Under the pieces are notes generated by a model. It was not told where the DNA came from. It was given only the letters and a program-made list of their open reading frames with translations, and made no database searches. A stretch of 64,000 bases of DNA, taken from Eutrigla gurnardus. Taxonomy: Eukaryota > Chordata > Actinopteri > Perciformes > Triglidae. The translations under genes and the position numbers were made by a program. The stretch's first letter is position 1; every line of letters begins with the position of its first letter. The DNA lies in the NCBI GenBank assembly GCA_963514095.1, contig OY741281.1, positions 11,106,028-11,170,027 on the forward strand, read 5' to 3'. This document shows, in pieces, positions 38,477 to 50,460 of this stretch.

Positions 38477-38519
38477 ATGGATGAAGCGTTGACGCCTTTG
38501 GACTGCCTGCTGCCCTCAG
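38477..38519 (+). CDS. tpk1: tpk1 coding exon 1: thiamin pyrophosphokinase 1, N-terminus
   Basis: Encodes residues 1-14 and the first base of codon 15 (MDEALTPLDCLLPS-G), aligning with the vertebrate TPK1 start in which M-E-H-A-F-T-P-L-E is typical. The ATG has G at -3 and G at +4 (strong Kozak), and a TGA stands in frame 12 nt upstream (38465-38467), so no in-frame extension into the adjacent sequence is possible. Donor TCAG|GTACTG, phase 1. TPK1 is the cytosolic homodimeric enzyme that transfers pyrophosphate from ATP to thiamin, giving thiamin diphosphate, the cofactor of transketolase and the 2-oxo acid dehydrogenases. This exon lies before the catalytic domain. Confidence 0.9.
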
Positions 38520-38641
38520 GTACTGCCTTTCAAACACACTTTTCCTCGACACAAACCGCACATTTGCCTAATCAATCAAATACGCAGGTCTATGTGGTGT
38601 GTTTCCCTAAAAACCTGGACCCAAACCCAGATCTGTATCCG

Positions 38642-38649
<8 letters not shown>

Positions 38650-38722
<73 letters not shown>
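38650..38722 (+). repeat. (CA)36 microsatellite
   Basis: CA tract only 130 bp downstream of coding exon 1. Confidence 0.97.
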
Positions 38723-38724
<2 letters not shown>

Positions 38725-40265
38725 CTTGAGAGAATTAAAACTCAAAAATAAATCACTGACCCTTTCATGAAAACCGTGTGCATATGTATGAGAAGCACTT
38801 CCTTGTGTCTTTGCTGTTCGGCTGCGTAAATGATGAACGTTTATTGAAAGAGGGCCTGCTGTGTTTGCATGTAATGTTAGCTGTTTGAGAAAGTCAAACT
38901 GTGAGGAGGCATTTGGATTATTGATTTGTTTTTAGTTTTTATAAATTGTCTTGAAACCTGAGTAAAATCCCTGTCATCATACAAATTTTCTTTGTTCAAA
39001 CACCACACTAGAAAACCAAATTGAATCTGACATTGGACTGAAATTGTTTTGGTAGTGTTAATCTCTCTTTTCCAAAGGCAGGCAGGCACATATTTGTAGC
39101 AATATTTCCCCGAAGATGTTCTGTATCTGTTGATGCTCTTAAAAAGAAACCCTCCGGATGGTCAGCATTGGTTGCCCTACAGACATGAGGAGGAAACTAG
39201 TTATAGATATATACGTTTTTGATCTGAAAAATATAGTAAAAGCGCGAAAGAATGTGGTGAGGTGACATAACCCAGGTGTCTGAAGAGCCGCTGTGAAGCT
39301 CAACACGTCTCTGGGGATTGACTCACTTTTAGAGCCAGCTTCAAGTGGCCATTTAAGGAACTGCAGGTTTTGGCACTTCTTCTTCGGCTTCATTTTTCAT
39401 CACCAACGATTCCCGCTTTTCTTTTTTTTGTCATCCTATATTTGTATCTTATGTATTAGGAAAAGTCAACAATCAGAATTGGGCCTTAAGTTACAAAAGG
39501 TTGAGGACTCCTGGTGTAGGAGAGAGCAAGCACATGAAGTTCCCTCTGTCTCTAACGACATTGGTTATTTACATGTCATTTTTAAGACCTTAAAATGAGT
39601 TTACATGAAACATATTCCTGCTTTGCACCCCAAATGCTTGCTTAACCTTCATTTATAATTGCCAACGTAGCCTCAACAATTCACGAACAGGAGAAAACAA
39701 AAAACTTTGCAAAACAACAACAACCCCAAATCACAGAGATGCTGATTTGCACACATGGCCTCTGTGTTTGTTGAAATACTTTATGATAGGTCATATGTCC
39801 ATATTATGGACATAGCAGATTCGGACAGGATTAAGCCCACAGACTCAGCAATTTATTTCAAATGACTATAGGCCCCAAGGTAATAATAGCCCCTTTCAAA
39901 TAGGGATAAAGATGTTCCCGGAGTAATTTGGTGCAACCACTTTCCTTCAACATACCACTGACGGCTGAAGACTCTTATCGAGCCTTACTGTACTTAAACT
40001 TGACATATACTGTCTTGACCTCTTGTCGTCTGTGAGTGAAATCTTACAAAGAATACACCACCAACAAGAAAATAGGCCAAGGAATGCATGGTGCAATACC
40101 AAGGACTGCTTTTAGAGATGTATAGGTGATTTGTTACGAGCGTGGAGTTCTATAACTGAATCATTAATTGCAACACAACAGACCTATATTTTATATATAT
40201 TTTCCATGCTCTGTTCACCATTTATAATCATTTGTTAGATCTGGTCTGAATCTTTATTGTGGCCA

Positions 40266-40313
40266 ACACATAGAGATGACTGGAAGGCTAGGCTTCCAGT
40301 CATCTCTATGTGT
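40266..40313. repeat. perfect inverted repeat, 21-bp arms, 6-nt loop
   Basis: The left arm 40266-40286 begins ACACATAGAGATGACTGG. The right arm 40293-40313 is its exact reverse complement, and the loop is GCTAGG. All 21 base pairs match, so an RNA copy would form a stable hairpin. The arms do not extend further on either side. Confidence 0.97.
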
Positions 40314-40679
40314 GATTCACATCATGTGTGGTTCCCATATGACCACAATCCATTTATCGTATGGACAAACTTGAAATAATAGGGCTGATATGACAAATCA
40401 ATGAGGAAATAATTGCAATGACTCTCTGAACTCTGACCAGTTTCAGGGCATCTTTCCTGCACCTCTATCAAACCAGCATATTTTGGGTAGAATAAGGGAG
40501 AACTGAAAAATATCACAATGAACGTGGACCTGAGTTCTGGGAATCTGCACGTGCATCTGTACTCGGTACACTGAAACTCTTTGAATTGTGAGAACGGAAA
40601 GCGCTTGTCTATAGAGTCAACGGTTCAGTGAGGATCAAATACAGTCTCAGAGCAACTGAATTCAATTCAATAATATGAC

Positions 40680-40862
40680 ATTCAGGTTCAAGTTTTTTAG
40701 AATTCACCTCCTTATTCATACATTACATTTGAAATTTTGTGATTCAAATTGAGTTTTTAAAATTCCATTATTCAAGCTGGGCTATGCAAATACAAATATA
40801 AATTATTCAAATTTAGTTTCTAAGGACACATATTTCTGCTATACAAATAGTCTGATTTGCAT
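40680..40862 (+). repeat. diverged ~62-bp tandem repeat, about three units
   Basis: The unit start ATTCA(A/G)(A/G)TT... recurs at 40680, 40742 and 40805 with AGTTTTTTAGAATTC, GAGTTTTTAAAATTC and TAGTTTCTAAGG respectively. Units two and three also share a GCTAT(G/A)CAAATA block. The spacing is 62-63 bp and divergence is high. Confidence 0.5.
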
Positions 40863-40933
40863 TTTTACAGCCTCTCTTTTCCTCTCGGTTCTTTAAACAG
40901 CCTGCAGTCCATTCGAAGTTTCATTGGATGTTT

Positions 40934-40943
40934 GTCACGTGAC
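40934..40943. promoter_or_regulatory. GTCACGTGAC E-box palindrome
   Basis: Perfect 10-bp palindrome matching the optimal USF/TFEB (CLEAR) E-box, located in intron 1. Presence of the motif is seen; function is unknown. Confidence 0.3.
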
Positions 40944-40989
40944 CGTTTGTCTCGGCCCAGTCACTCACAGAGGAGCGCCGCTTTCTTGT

Positions 40990-41335
40990 CCACCGATCTG
41001 GTTGGTTAAAAGGATTAATTTCTGGCAACATTTTTTAAATGAGGCACGAACTGGACACTTGCGACAATTACATGCACACGCCGTCTGGTCATGCCCCGTG
41101 GTTGTACAGTTTTTGGAAAGGGATCACAATTTAACTTTCAGAGCTTCTGGCATGTAACGTTCCAATAACTGCATCCATCTGCCTTCTCAGCGGCCCGTCC
41201 GTCTTAATAATAAAAAGCATTACATCTTTACTTGTGGCCAAACAGACATTTCTCCTCAATTGGAAGTCTAGACACCGATTTTCCATAACTGGCTGAACCG
41301 GCTCTCAGAGAAATACATAAGTAGAGCTAGTCTCT
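40990..41335 (+). mobile_element. L1/Tx1-like LINE ORF2 C-terminal relic
   Basis: One frame gives LRQLHAHAVWSCPVVVQFLE, the cysteine block near the C-terminus of fish L1-type reverse transcriptases, where H-x-(F/W)-W-S-C-P...FW is typical. About 160 bp further, another frame reads AKQTFLLNWKSRHRFSITG, equivalent to the conserved LLNWKS and following segment. The two parts are in different frames and stops intervene, so it is a dead fragment. It is followed directly by a SINE at 41354. The clade is inferred from these two motifs. Confidence 0.55.
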
Positions 41336-41353
41336 GCCAAACATAATAGTAAA

Positions 41354-41548
41354 CTGTGGCTCAGTTGGTAGAGCGGGTTGGCCAATGTTCGCAGGGTCGG
41401 TATGTTTGAGGTGGTGGTCAGAGGGGCCGTAGGCGCAGAATAGAAGCCATGCTTCCGTCAGTCTGCCCCAGGGCAGCTGTGGCTACTATGGTAGTTTACC
41501 ACCACCGGTAAAGCGCCATACAAATCCAATCCATTATTATTATAATAA
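41354..41548 (+). mobile_element. tRNA-derived SINE, degraded B box
   Basis: CTGTGGCTCAGTTGGTAGAG at the start is a tRNA-like A-box region. GGGTCGGTATGTTTGAGG at about 41395 is a decayed B box. The body carries CCCCAGGGCAGCTGTGGCTA and GTTTACCACCACCGG, and the tail TAAAGCGCCATACAAATCCA ends in (ATT)n. This order of modules is that of teleost tRNA-SINEs with a LINE-like 3' end. A functional tRNA is excluded because no anticodon arm or acceptor stem can be paired. Confidence 0.75.
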
Positions 41549-42936
41549 AATCACAGGATTTATCACCATTTATCATACTAAATAAAACCGTTTTTTTCCT
41601 CTGTTGTCTTTCTGTTGGCTATTCTTTCTCTCTCTTGCCTTTTAGTTGTTGTTTGGTTGCTTACATACATTTGTACTTTGAGCGCTTTTGGTTGCTTGTT
41701 TATTTGATTGTATGTCATCAAGGTGGCTGAATTATTTGCCCCTTCTTTCTTCTTTTAAAACCCCCACATTATTTCGAGATAATTTTGTTATCCTTAGGAC
41801 TATGATTACGATAATGATTATATGTATAATTATTGTTTCTAACATAACCAAATTTAGTCCGTCCACCTCTCCAATATTAGCACTGGTGTCAAGATAGACA
41901 AATTAAGCAATTAATTGTATAACTAATCCACAGATTAATCAGTGATTTGAATAATCCTGAGTTACAGCCCGAGAATATAATTTGTCCCATTGTGATTAAA
42001 TGTCAAGTATAATAGGTTGTATTTCGGTGCATTTCTCTCCTGTTTCTTGCTTCCGTTTTGTCTCTCTGTCTCCATTGGTTGCCGTTTGAAGGTTACATCC
42101 TGCTGTTGGGCCACTAAGGGCCACTGTAATTGTGCTCCCGTATGTGTACATTTGTTTGTATATACTTGACATTCTCGCACATGTGTCTGATTTGCACGGA
42201 GCAGGAACACAGTAGTGTTGTTGATTTTCCATGCTTGTACGACTCGGGTAAAATCAATAGCACTCAAAGGCCAACATCAGTCAAGAGACACTCACTTCTG
42301 ACAGGATGCCATCAGCCGTTTTCAAGCACCCATTGATGGAAATGTTTACTCAAACACGTTCACTAAGCATTTCAGGCTACGCACCTCAGCTTTGCGTTAA
42401 GATTTTTTCGACAGATGAACACAGGGTGTGCAAATACTGGTTGCAGATCCGAACAGCTTAGAACACACACACACACATCCTCTTGATGATGTGCTTTTTC
42501 TTGATAAATCTGTCACTTTGGAATCAAAGGTAAACTATGTTTGAGATTCACTGCATGATAGAATTGTAAAATCTTTCTCCTGAATGTATCGTGTGCTTTT
42601 AATACTTTTTCCTCCATTAGATAGGCTTAGAAAATGTCCTTTTCATTTCTTACAAGGAATGCTTATCACGACTCTCGGTGGAGAATATAAAAACAGCCCC
42701 TGGATGTCTGCATTTTAAAATCCTAGTGTGCAAAGTTAGCCTTTTTTCTTTTCTTTTACAGCTTTTTAAATGTAATCTTTATAATTATAAATGCCCGTTC
42801 CTGGAATATCTATGTGCAAAGATATGTGCTTGGACTTTCCTCTGAGTGTTTGTGGTATTTATGTTGCCTGGCACTTCCAAGGTGACATTTCTTTGAACGG
42901 AGTGCAGAAAAGGCTGCACACTTTCTTCTTCGTCCC

Positions 42937-42950
42937 TGTGTGTGAGTGTG

Positions 42951-43046
<96 letters not shown>
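42937..43046 (+). repeat. (GTGTGA)n then (GT)44 microsatellite
   Basis: Three GTGTGA-type units lead into an uninterrupted GT tract of about 88 bp. Confidence 0.97.
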
Positions 43047-43047
<1 letters not shown>

Positions 43048-43210
43048 ACGGAGGTTAGTGTTTGTGCGACGAGGGGTTATCTGAAAAGTCACGGCTGGTT
43101 GAGTTTGTCTTTTGTTCTCTGTACACCTCCAGCCAATTAAGAGACAAGACTGACAAACCTACTCCTCTTTTTCTCTTCCTCACCTACCCCTCCACGTTTC
43201 CTCCTTTCAA

Positions 43211-43232
43211 TTCCTCCTCCTCCTCCTCCTCT
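43211..43232 (+). repeat. (TCC)7 trinucleotide repeat
   Basis: Short trinucleotide run in a pyrimidine-rich intron segment (43160-43260). Confidence 0.85.
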
Positions 43233-44067
43233 TAATCCTCTCTTCCTTGACGCTTCCTTTTACCATACTCTGCTGGGGTTGACTTTCGTATTGCAAATGA
43301 CCTTCCAGTGATGTGAACTTTTTACCAACATCAAGCCCACTGCTGCAACAAAGTCACAAACCCAAATATTTTTTTTTCCCCCTCACACCTTCTCAGCAAA
43401 GCCAAAATGCACTCTATACACTGGAGGTTTTACAAAACAAAAGGTGTTTTACAGGACACAAGGTGATGCCCATTTTGCAGTTAGAACTCCATGAAAGCTA
43501 AAGTATATTTTTCTGCTTCCTTCTTCACTGTTGCTGTCTGTGGCCTCCCACTGCATTTCTGATGTATTATGAAAGGTGTATTTGGGAAGAGATACACGTT
43601 TTATCATATGCCATGTCGTGTTGTTCGGATATTGGAATCCAGTTGTGTGGAATTTACATGAATATGGTTTAGGAGAGAAGGAAGAGGACCTCGTAAACAC
43701 ATTGCTTAAGCTTGCATGTGGCATTTTGTCTTTGCCACAAAAGGGCAACACTGTTAATAAAAGATGCGCAACCATTCATAAGGGCAGACATGAGAGTGAA
43801 AGAGAAATGAGTAATCAGTGAAATGGTGTTAAGGCGAGGGGAAGAGAGGTCGTACATTAGTCTTTTCTAGCAGCTGTGTTTTTACTGTCAGTGAATGCAG
43901 TTTCCCATTATTTATTTCATCTTCTGCAGACAGAAAAAAATGACAATTCTTAAGTATTGGGGGATCTGCATTAGAAGCAGAATAAAAGAAAAGATTGATG
44001 CAATTCTGAGTTGCAAGGCCACAGTGTGCAAACAAATTACATTTTGCAATAAAAACATTTTGCTTCG

Positions 44068-44175
44068 GGTGTGTGGAGTTTGCATGTTCTCCCTGTGTGA
44101 GTGTGTCTGTCCGGGGCTTCCTAGTCCAAAGACATGCAGTGAATGTGAGTGTAAATGGTTGTCTGTCTCTTGTCA
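44068..44175 (+). repeat. dispersed fish repeat with internal deletion
   Basis: GTGGAGTTTGCATGTTCTCC, then AGTCCAAAGACATGCA, then GTGAATGTGAGTGTAAATGG and TTGTCTGTCTC are consecutive blocks of a repeat very common in fish genomes. The segment that normally lies between CATGCA and GTGAATG is missing here. Non-coding. Confidence 0.65.
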
Positions 44176-44613
44176 GTGTTCAAGTTGTAAAAAAACAACA
44201 ACCTAAGGTCAATCCATTTTGGGCAGAGAACCTCTCTCATTCTGGTACACAGAAGGACAACAGCTAAACAGTCCTGCCAGTTGTTCCTCAGAACTGTTGC
44301 TTCTGGCTGTGGTCATTCTGCCCTGCACGCTCCGCACAAATGAGTTGACCTAATTTGAAAATGCTGATTTTGCGACTGTGGTCCATGAGAGGAATGGTAT
44401 TGTAGTTGAGGAAAAAAATGGTTAAAAATGGCATCATTCAGATGGATAGTGTCTGTACTCTGGTGATCTTTTGTTTGATGTTCTGATGTTGCGAAACAAA
44501 CCTCATTTAATGCGTTTGAGAACATTTTGAACTTTCACAAAACCAGTGTTCAACACCCTGACTTGTTTGTAATACTTTTTGTTTTTAATCCCCTCTTTTG
44601 TTTCCCTGTCTCC

Positions 44614-44635
44614 ATGATAATGAGCTCATTATCAT
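44614..44635. repeat. 22-bp perfect palindrome
   Basis: The centre is GAGCTC, flanked by ATGATAAT and ATTATCAT. All 22 positions are symmetric. It presents two inverted TAAT cores and lies 208 bp before exon 2. Confidence 0.95.
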
Positions 44636-44842
44636 AGCATTGTAGTTTTTTCTCCCTTAATTTAGCACTTTCAGTGCCATAAACAATAGCCTCCAAACTG
44701 TACTTAAAATATCTTGTTTAAACATGCAAATAGTATTATGTGTTTTTTTCTAGGTGGCCATTATAATCCATTGTCTGGAGTGTATCCGTCTGATTGTTCA
44801 TGATTCATAACTTTCCCCCCCTCCTATCATTTCCTTGTACAG

Positions 44843-44917
44843 GCAAACAGAGGATCTGTCTGATTATTCTGAACCAGCCTTTGAATAAAGACTACCTGCA
44901 CGTCCTCTGGAATAAAG
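44843..44917 (+). CDS. tpk1: tpk1 coding exon 2: start of catalytic domain
   Basis: Completes Gly15 and encodes residues 16-39 plus the first base of codon 40: GKQRICLIILNQPLNKDYLH then VLWNK. It aligns with the first beta-strand of the TPK catalytic domain, where vertebrate TPK1 has C-L-V-I-L-N-Q-P-L and H-L-W-N-K. Acceptor TTGTACAG|GC with a C/T-rich tract upstream; donor AAAG|GTATAT, phase 1. The short linker after the start differs slightly in length from human. No stop or frameshift. Confidence 0.95.
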
Positions 44918-46591
44918 GTATATCTCACACATCACACCAACACAGATCAAACAATCCTCCTCCCTAATATCACTTAGATCCATCTGCATAGGCTTACACA
45001 AGGCATGTATTCCCCCTGTTGGTTTGTTTTTTTGTCACAGTTTCGCTCCAGCCTGTGTCGTCTCCGCTCTGCAAAATCATAATTACTGCCATGTCATTGA
45101 AAATGCCCTCTCCCTTCCCCGTGCCCGCATTTCCTGTAAGATGTATTTTAATGAAGTCAAAGACGACATCATTCTTTTGCAGAAAATAATGCCCCTTCTT
45201 ATTTTGTCCGTGACGCCCGTGGCGACGCGACCTGAACCATGGATATAATCAAAACAAAGATAATGCTGAACAGAATTTGCCAAAGTTCCATTGCATTCAC
45301 AGCCTGAATATGCAGTGTGGTTTTGTTGCCCCTGGGACTTTTTAGTATCACGATTAAATAGCATAATGAGTTCTGAATGTGAATTTTCCAGTCGAAACAG
45401 GTTTCTTTTAATTCAACAGATAAAACTGAAATGAATGCAATCAGATGAGAGCTATATTCCTCCTTAAATGCCATTCATTCTGTAGGTCATCAGCGTTCAC
45501 AGCACTGAACCATATACTTAACTTTATCCATTCAAACCTACTGAAATAATAGCACATGTAAGGTCACGAGATAACAAGAATGGTACATCCGCTCAGATTC
45601 ATTCAAGTGTGTATACATCTATTAGAGCTAATTGGTTGGTAAATAATGTGAACACAGGCAGTGGCAGTAAGTGTCCACTCCACTCAGCGGGGGAGAGAAA
45701 AGGTCGATATAAACAAACCCACTGGAGCCATGACGGCGGGGCTCAGAACGTGGAAACAAATCCAGCGTCGGGACTAAATCTGAGCTGTTGCTTACCTCTG
45801 GGAGGTGTCTTTCAGCCTCGGGTCAGCAGGGAAACGGGTAGTGGTGTGAATGGGTTGGAAATCCTCTATTTTGCTCGAGCAAATAAATAAATAGTCCCTC
45901 ATTGGTGCACAAGCTGTGCTTATACAGAAAGAAAATAGCTAAATCTGTGTGAAAAAGGGCAGGACAGGTGCTATCAACGTTACTATTCAAACATACAGCA
46001 CCTGCAGTTTTGGAGTAACATTCAGACCCTGGGGTATTTTGGTGTTTATTGTTCAAGATGGAAAGAACTGTGTTCAGTCAAATGCTGGCAATTAATAATT
46101 CAAGGAAGTCCCTTAGATTCCACCCACTTTTTTGTAGTTGGTAACTAGATGTTTTTCTGCTTCATGAATACTCCAAGGCCTTTTATCAGAGAGAAAGACA
46201 AACAGAAACTCAGAAACCACGCTCAAAAGGCTCACTGTGAAAAGAAAGAGGGGGAAATAGTTAAGCGCCAGACTCCCCGAGGTGTCACTTACGAGATGTG
46301 CTGATGCTACTTGATGTATTAACTATGCAAAGTTGACTTCCAGCCTTTAAACCAGACATTGCAGTCTGAACCTGTATCCTGCAAGCTTGTTTTTTCTTTT
46401 AAATCTGGTGAACTGCTCAGAAACGGAGCCTAACTTAACAAGAATACTTGAAACAAACTGATTTCTTTGTCAAGGATGTCTGGATTACAAAAAAAAAAAA
46501 AAACTGTAGAGTCACTAATATATGAAAAATGTTTAGCTCAGAGTTATGCAATCAGGAAAGGTTAGTAAACAACGTACTTTTGAAAGAACCC

Positions 46592-46618
46592 TTGCCTTCA
46601 AAAGAACTTTGAAGGCAA
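46592..46618. repeat. inverted repeat, 11-bp arms, 5-nt loop
   Basis: TTGCCTTCAAA and TTTGAAGGCAA are exact reverse complements around AGAAC. Could be a small hairpin in the pre-mRNA. Confidence 0.9.
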
Positions 46619-47662
46619 TAGTGTGACTAAAACCACATCAGATTGAATTCCAATGAACAGAGCTTTGCTATTCTTATCAACAAAAACCCAAGAGGCACCT
46701 GAGCTCTTTCAGTCACACGGCCGTGTTTTCGCTTTTATACTAGAGGACCCTTAGAAAAGACGTGTAATGGCATGAGATGAAGCAATTTCCTGATCTGATT
46801 TCACACCAAAAGTTGCCTGCTCCCCAAAGATAAAGATTCTTTTGATATTAAATGAAGTGAGAAGAATCAGAAATGTAGAATTTAAAGAAAGATATTCATA
46901 TACACTGTTCATCAAAAGGATTGTGGTACATGTTAGATTAGAAGGGAACGGGTTAATTGATGAGACAGCTTATCAAAGTCAAAGACTGTGCATCCAGAGG
47001 AAGGAGAAGTTTTCTGTAGATGTCCACAGTATTATCAATTGTTTTTCAGAAAACTGGAGTTGTTTAATGATTTGATATGCATTCAAACACCAATTCTTTA
47101 TGCAAACAAAATACTGAAGACCGTTTTTTCAATACTCATCTTAATTTATTTGTTTGCATGTGGCGATATCACACTGGTAATAGATTGAATGCGCCCTGTT
47201 GATGATAACTGACCCCAAACCCTGTTTGGAGATTCATATTTTTCATTTAATATCCTTATTTTCAAATCCAAACTGTGACCAGGCCAGCGGGGTTTAATTC
47301 ATGTGGTTGATACACCAGTGATTACATTTCCTCAATATGCATTGTGGGGCTATTGCATTTCCTTTTGCTGATTGTGTTCATATTCTATTGGATATTCATC
47401 AGTAATACAGGGAAGCGCACCAAAATTGGGACCACTGTGAGACAGATGGACAATCAGTGTGATGCAGCTTGATGGTGTCCTGTGGTGTTTGCTTCCTCTT
47501 ATATAAGGCTACTTTTAAAGTTTCAGAGATGTTGGGTGGTTTCTGAAGTGCCACAAGCGATGCTGTGCTGTGGATGTCAGAAATCAGGAAGCTTTCATGA
47601 TCAGTTTTGCTCTTGGCGGCAGCGCTCATGGAAATTGAAGAAGTTTTGACAGGATGAAGATA

Positions 47663-47706
47663 CTGATGATTATGATGATGATGATGCATGATGATGATGC
47701 ATGAAT
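47663..47706 (+). repeat. (GAT/ATG)n imperfect trinucleotide repeat
   Basis: GATGAT units with two GATGCAT interruptions. Confidence 0.8.
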
Positions 47707-47899
47707 GGCAGATCCCAGATCTCCTGCAGTGTGACGGTAAACACACTTGTAGCGAGTTTATCGCTCCTCACTTGATATGCCATGTATTTTTAATGTTGTT
47801 TACGGGATGAGCAGATGTCAGTGTGCGCATGAGCGTGTGTGAGTGTCTGTCACCCTCCAGATGGTTGTTCACCTGCAGGTATCATGGCTCCACCCTTAT

Positions 47900-47925
47900 A
47901 CACACACACACACACACACACACGC
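47900..47925 (+). repeat. (CA)12 microsatellite
   Basis: Short CA tract ending CGCGTA. Confidence 0.9.
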
Positions 47926-48964
47926 GTACATACAGCATTCTCAGGCTCTCTGATGTGCTGCCCTTGGGCCCGCTCATCACCTGTGGGAGAGTTAGAGCAG
48001 CAGGGCGCGAAGCAGCTATGGAGGATGGAGGGGTGCAACACTGATCAAAGGGAAGCTCATTTACACGTGCCGAGTGGGATGTTGCGAGGCGGGATCAATC
48101 TGCTTATCTCACAGATGCACCCTCTAACTCATTTAGTCCATAAGTCACCCCACTTGCTCATCTAGTCAGTCACCCACTCACTTGTTCATTCAGACGATCA
48201 GCCACTCATTTACTTACTTACAGATCCTTCACTTACTTCTGTGTAGCAACACAAGTGAGCGAATCAATAAAGCAATCAGTGAAGGCAACTCTGTCCACAA
48301 GAGGTGGGGGGGCAGGCCTGTGCCTGTGCCTGATTTCATCATTTGTTGATGTGCAGCAGCTTGCCGAAGTTGGAAGTTTGTGAACAACACCCATCAGACA
48401 GTCAAGTGCTGTATCAGCCTTGAAATCAAGACCAGTCGGGGATGTAGCTGTAGTGTGTTAATGTGCAGATACACATTATTAGTTGGACTTCTGGATTTAA
48501 GCACATGTGTCTGATGGAGTAAATAGGTATGTGGAGCATTCGAAGGGGGAAGCTGACGGCGAGGATCGATGGATAGAGGTTGTCAGAAAAACAAAATTCC
48601 TGTAAGATTGTTAATGGGAAGGAGAGAGAACGAGTGGAAGACATCCCGGAATACCAACAAAGAAGGATAGAGCAGAAGAATAAAGAGTAACAAAGTAGAG
48701 GAAAAGGAAATGAGATGTATGTGCAGGAAATCAATCACATTTGAGGCAAGGTGCAGAGAGCAGGGTGGATCTGGAGACAGGGTGACAGGTGGAAGGGGGG
48801 GAGGTGGACTGAAGGGAGGGGATCATAATAAGGATAATAATCTTTTCGACATTCTCCGCGACCGTTTGCCCTCTCCTGTACCGCGCTTAAGCCCCAACCT
48901 GACAGGTATTAATCCTCACCACTAACCTCATCAATACTGGCCTGCTAGAATATACCCAATGGCA

Positions 48965-48991
48965 GTGTGTGTGTGTGTGTGTGTGTGTGTT
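48965..48991 (+). repeat. (GT)13 microsatellite
   Basis: Uninterrupted GT tract. Confidence 0.95.
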
Positions 48992-50140
48992 TCAGCTTCA
49001 ACATGCATCTTTCATGCATCGAACTCAGGGAGCAAAAAAAACACTGAAATGACAGGCTTAGTACTGTGTGTGGAAGTGCATTATCTCCTGCCCACCATAT
49101 GCATCTGACATCCAGCAGAGTGAGTGGCAGGACTTGGTTCTGAAGCCTGCAGGGAGGGATTATTAAGGCTAGTTAATTTACAAGGTCAGTTCACAATATC
49201 ACCGTCAGAATTCAGAAGGCAGCGACTGTATGTCCCTGCACGGGATCTTCTGTTGAGCTTGTTTGTTTCAGTCATATGCTCCGAGGACAAGGGGAGGTAT
49301 GGAGTTGTTTGCATTCACAATCGTGATGCTTTTCAAACATTTGGTAGTAAAAGTAAAAAAATTGGTACAAAAACTGCCTGAATCGAGTGCAGATATAATC
49401 TAAAGTCCAGTTTACGAACTTTTGAGATAATTCTGTTGAAGACAAATTCACTGTTGGGAGATCTGGAAACCACATCACTCCCACAGCCATTCCCATATCA
49501 ATCAACACACAGGTTTGAAAATCATTCAAGCTAGTCATCCACTCAAGGACGTTAAGATTTCTTCAGTCGATTAGTCGTTCATCCAAATTATTTATTTCCT
49601 AGAAACTTCTAAACACGCTTTGGTTGCCTCACTCATTAACTACATGGCGTTTGCTGTGTGATGCTGAGCGACAGGGCAAATACTTCCTGAAGCTAAATAA
49701 AGTTAATATGATTTATCATGATATTCTTCTGACATTTGCAGAGGCACTTTTTACTTGTAAAATGCTGCGGGAAACGTAGACATGAAGACGTAGAACTTAC
49801 GGTGTGAAATAATGTCGACAGAGGCTTTAGCATAAACAAAAAGATCACTCTTTGATATTCATGAGATCTGCTTTCGTACTGAAAGGGACCTGCTTATTAA
49901 AATTAGCAAGTAGAAGTCTCCCATGTCTCCCATGAGAAAATGCGGTTTGCGGATGTATGAAAGCCCCTTTATTACTTCAAAGTAGCCTCAGATTCCGATT
50001 GGATGTAAAATATGTAAAGGAAAATCCATATAATGTGAAATTCTAAAGATAGATAATAGACAGACAATAATTGACGGTATGTTTTGTTTTCTTATGGCTT
50101 TAAAGAGAGCTGCACTTTGTAGAATCTCACCAAAGCTCTC

Positions 50141-50249
<109 letters not shown>

Positions 50250-50337
50250 GATGGCATGTTAATGGTATACCATGCAAACCGACAGAGCTGAGTAAATGAC
50301 TGACAGACAGAAGCAACTCTTCTCGCTAGAACCTTTA

Positions 50338-50460
<123 letters not shown>

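Larger units (their letters stand above)
38520..44842 (+). other. tpk1: tpk1 intron 1
   Basis: GT-AG intron of 6323 bp, phase 1. The acceptor is preceded by a C/T-rich tract ending CCTTGTACAG. It contains a CA tract, the 21-bp-arm hairpin, the ~62-bp tandem repeat, a LINE relic with a SINE, a GT tract and a 22-bp palindrome, all listed separately. The remaining sequence shows nothing recognisable. Confidence 0.85.

Noticed and set aside
41354..41425. tRNA-like start with a good A box
   Set aside because: The B box is decayed and no cloverleaf or anticodon arm closes; the body and tail are those of a SINE.
47399..47746. 115-residue minus-strand open frame in tpk1 intron 2
   Set aside because: Its N-terminal part translates an (ATG)n repeat and the rest matches nothing I recognise.
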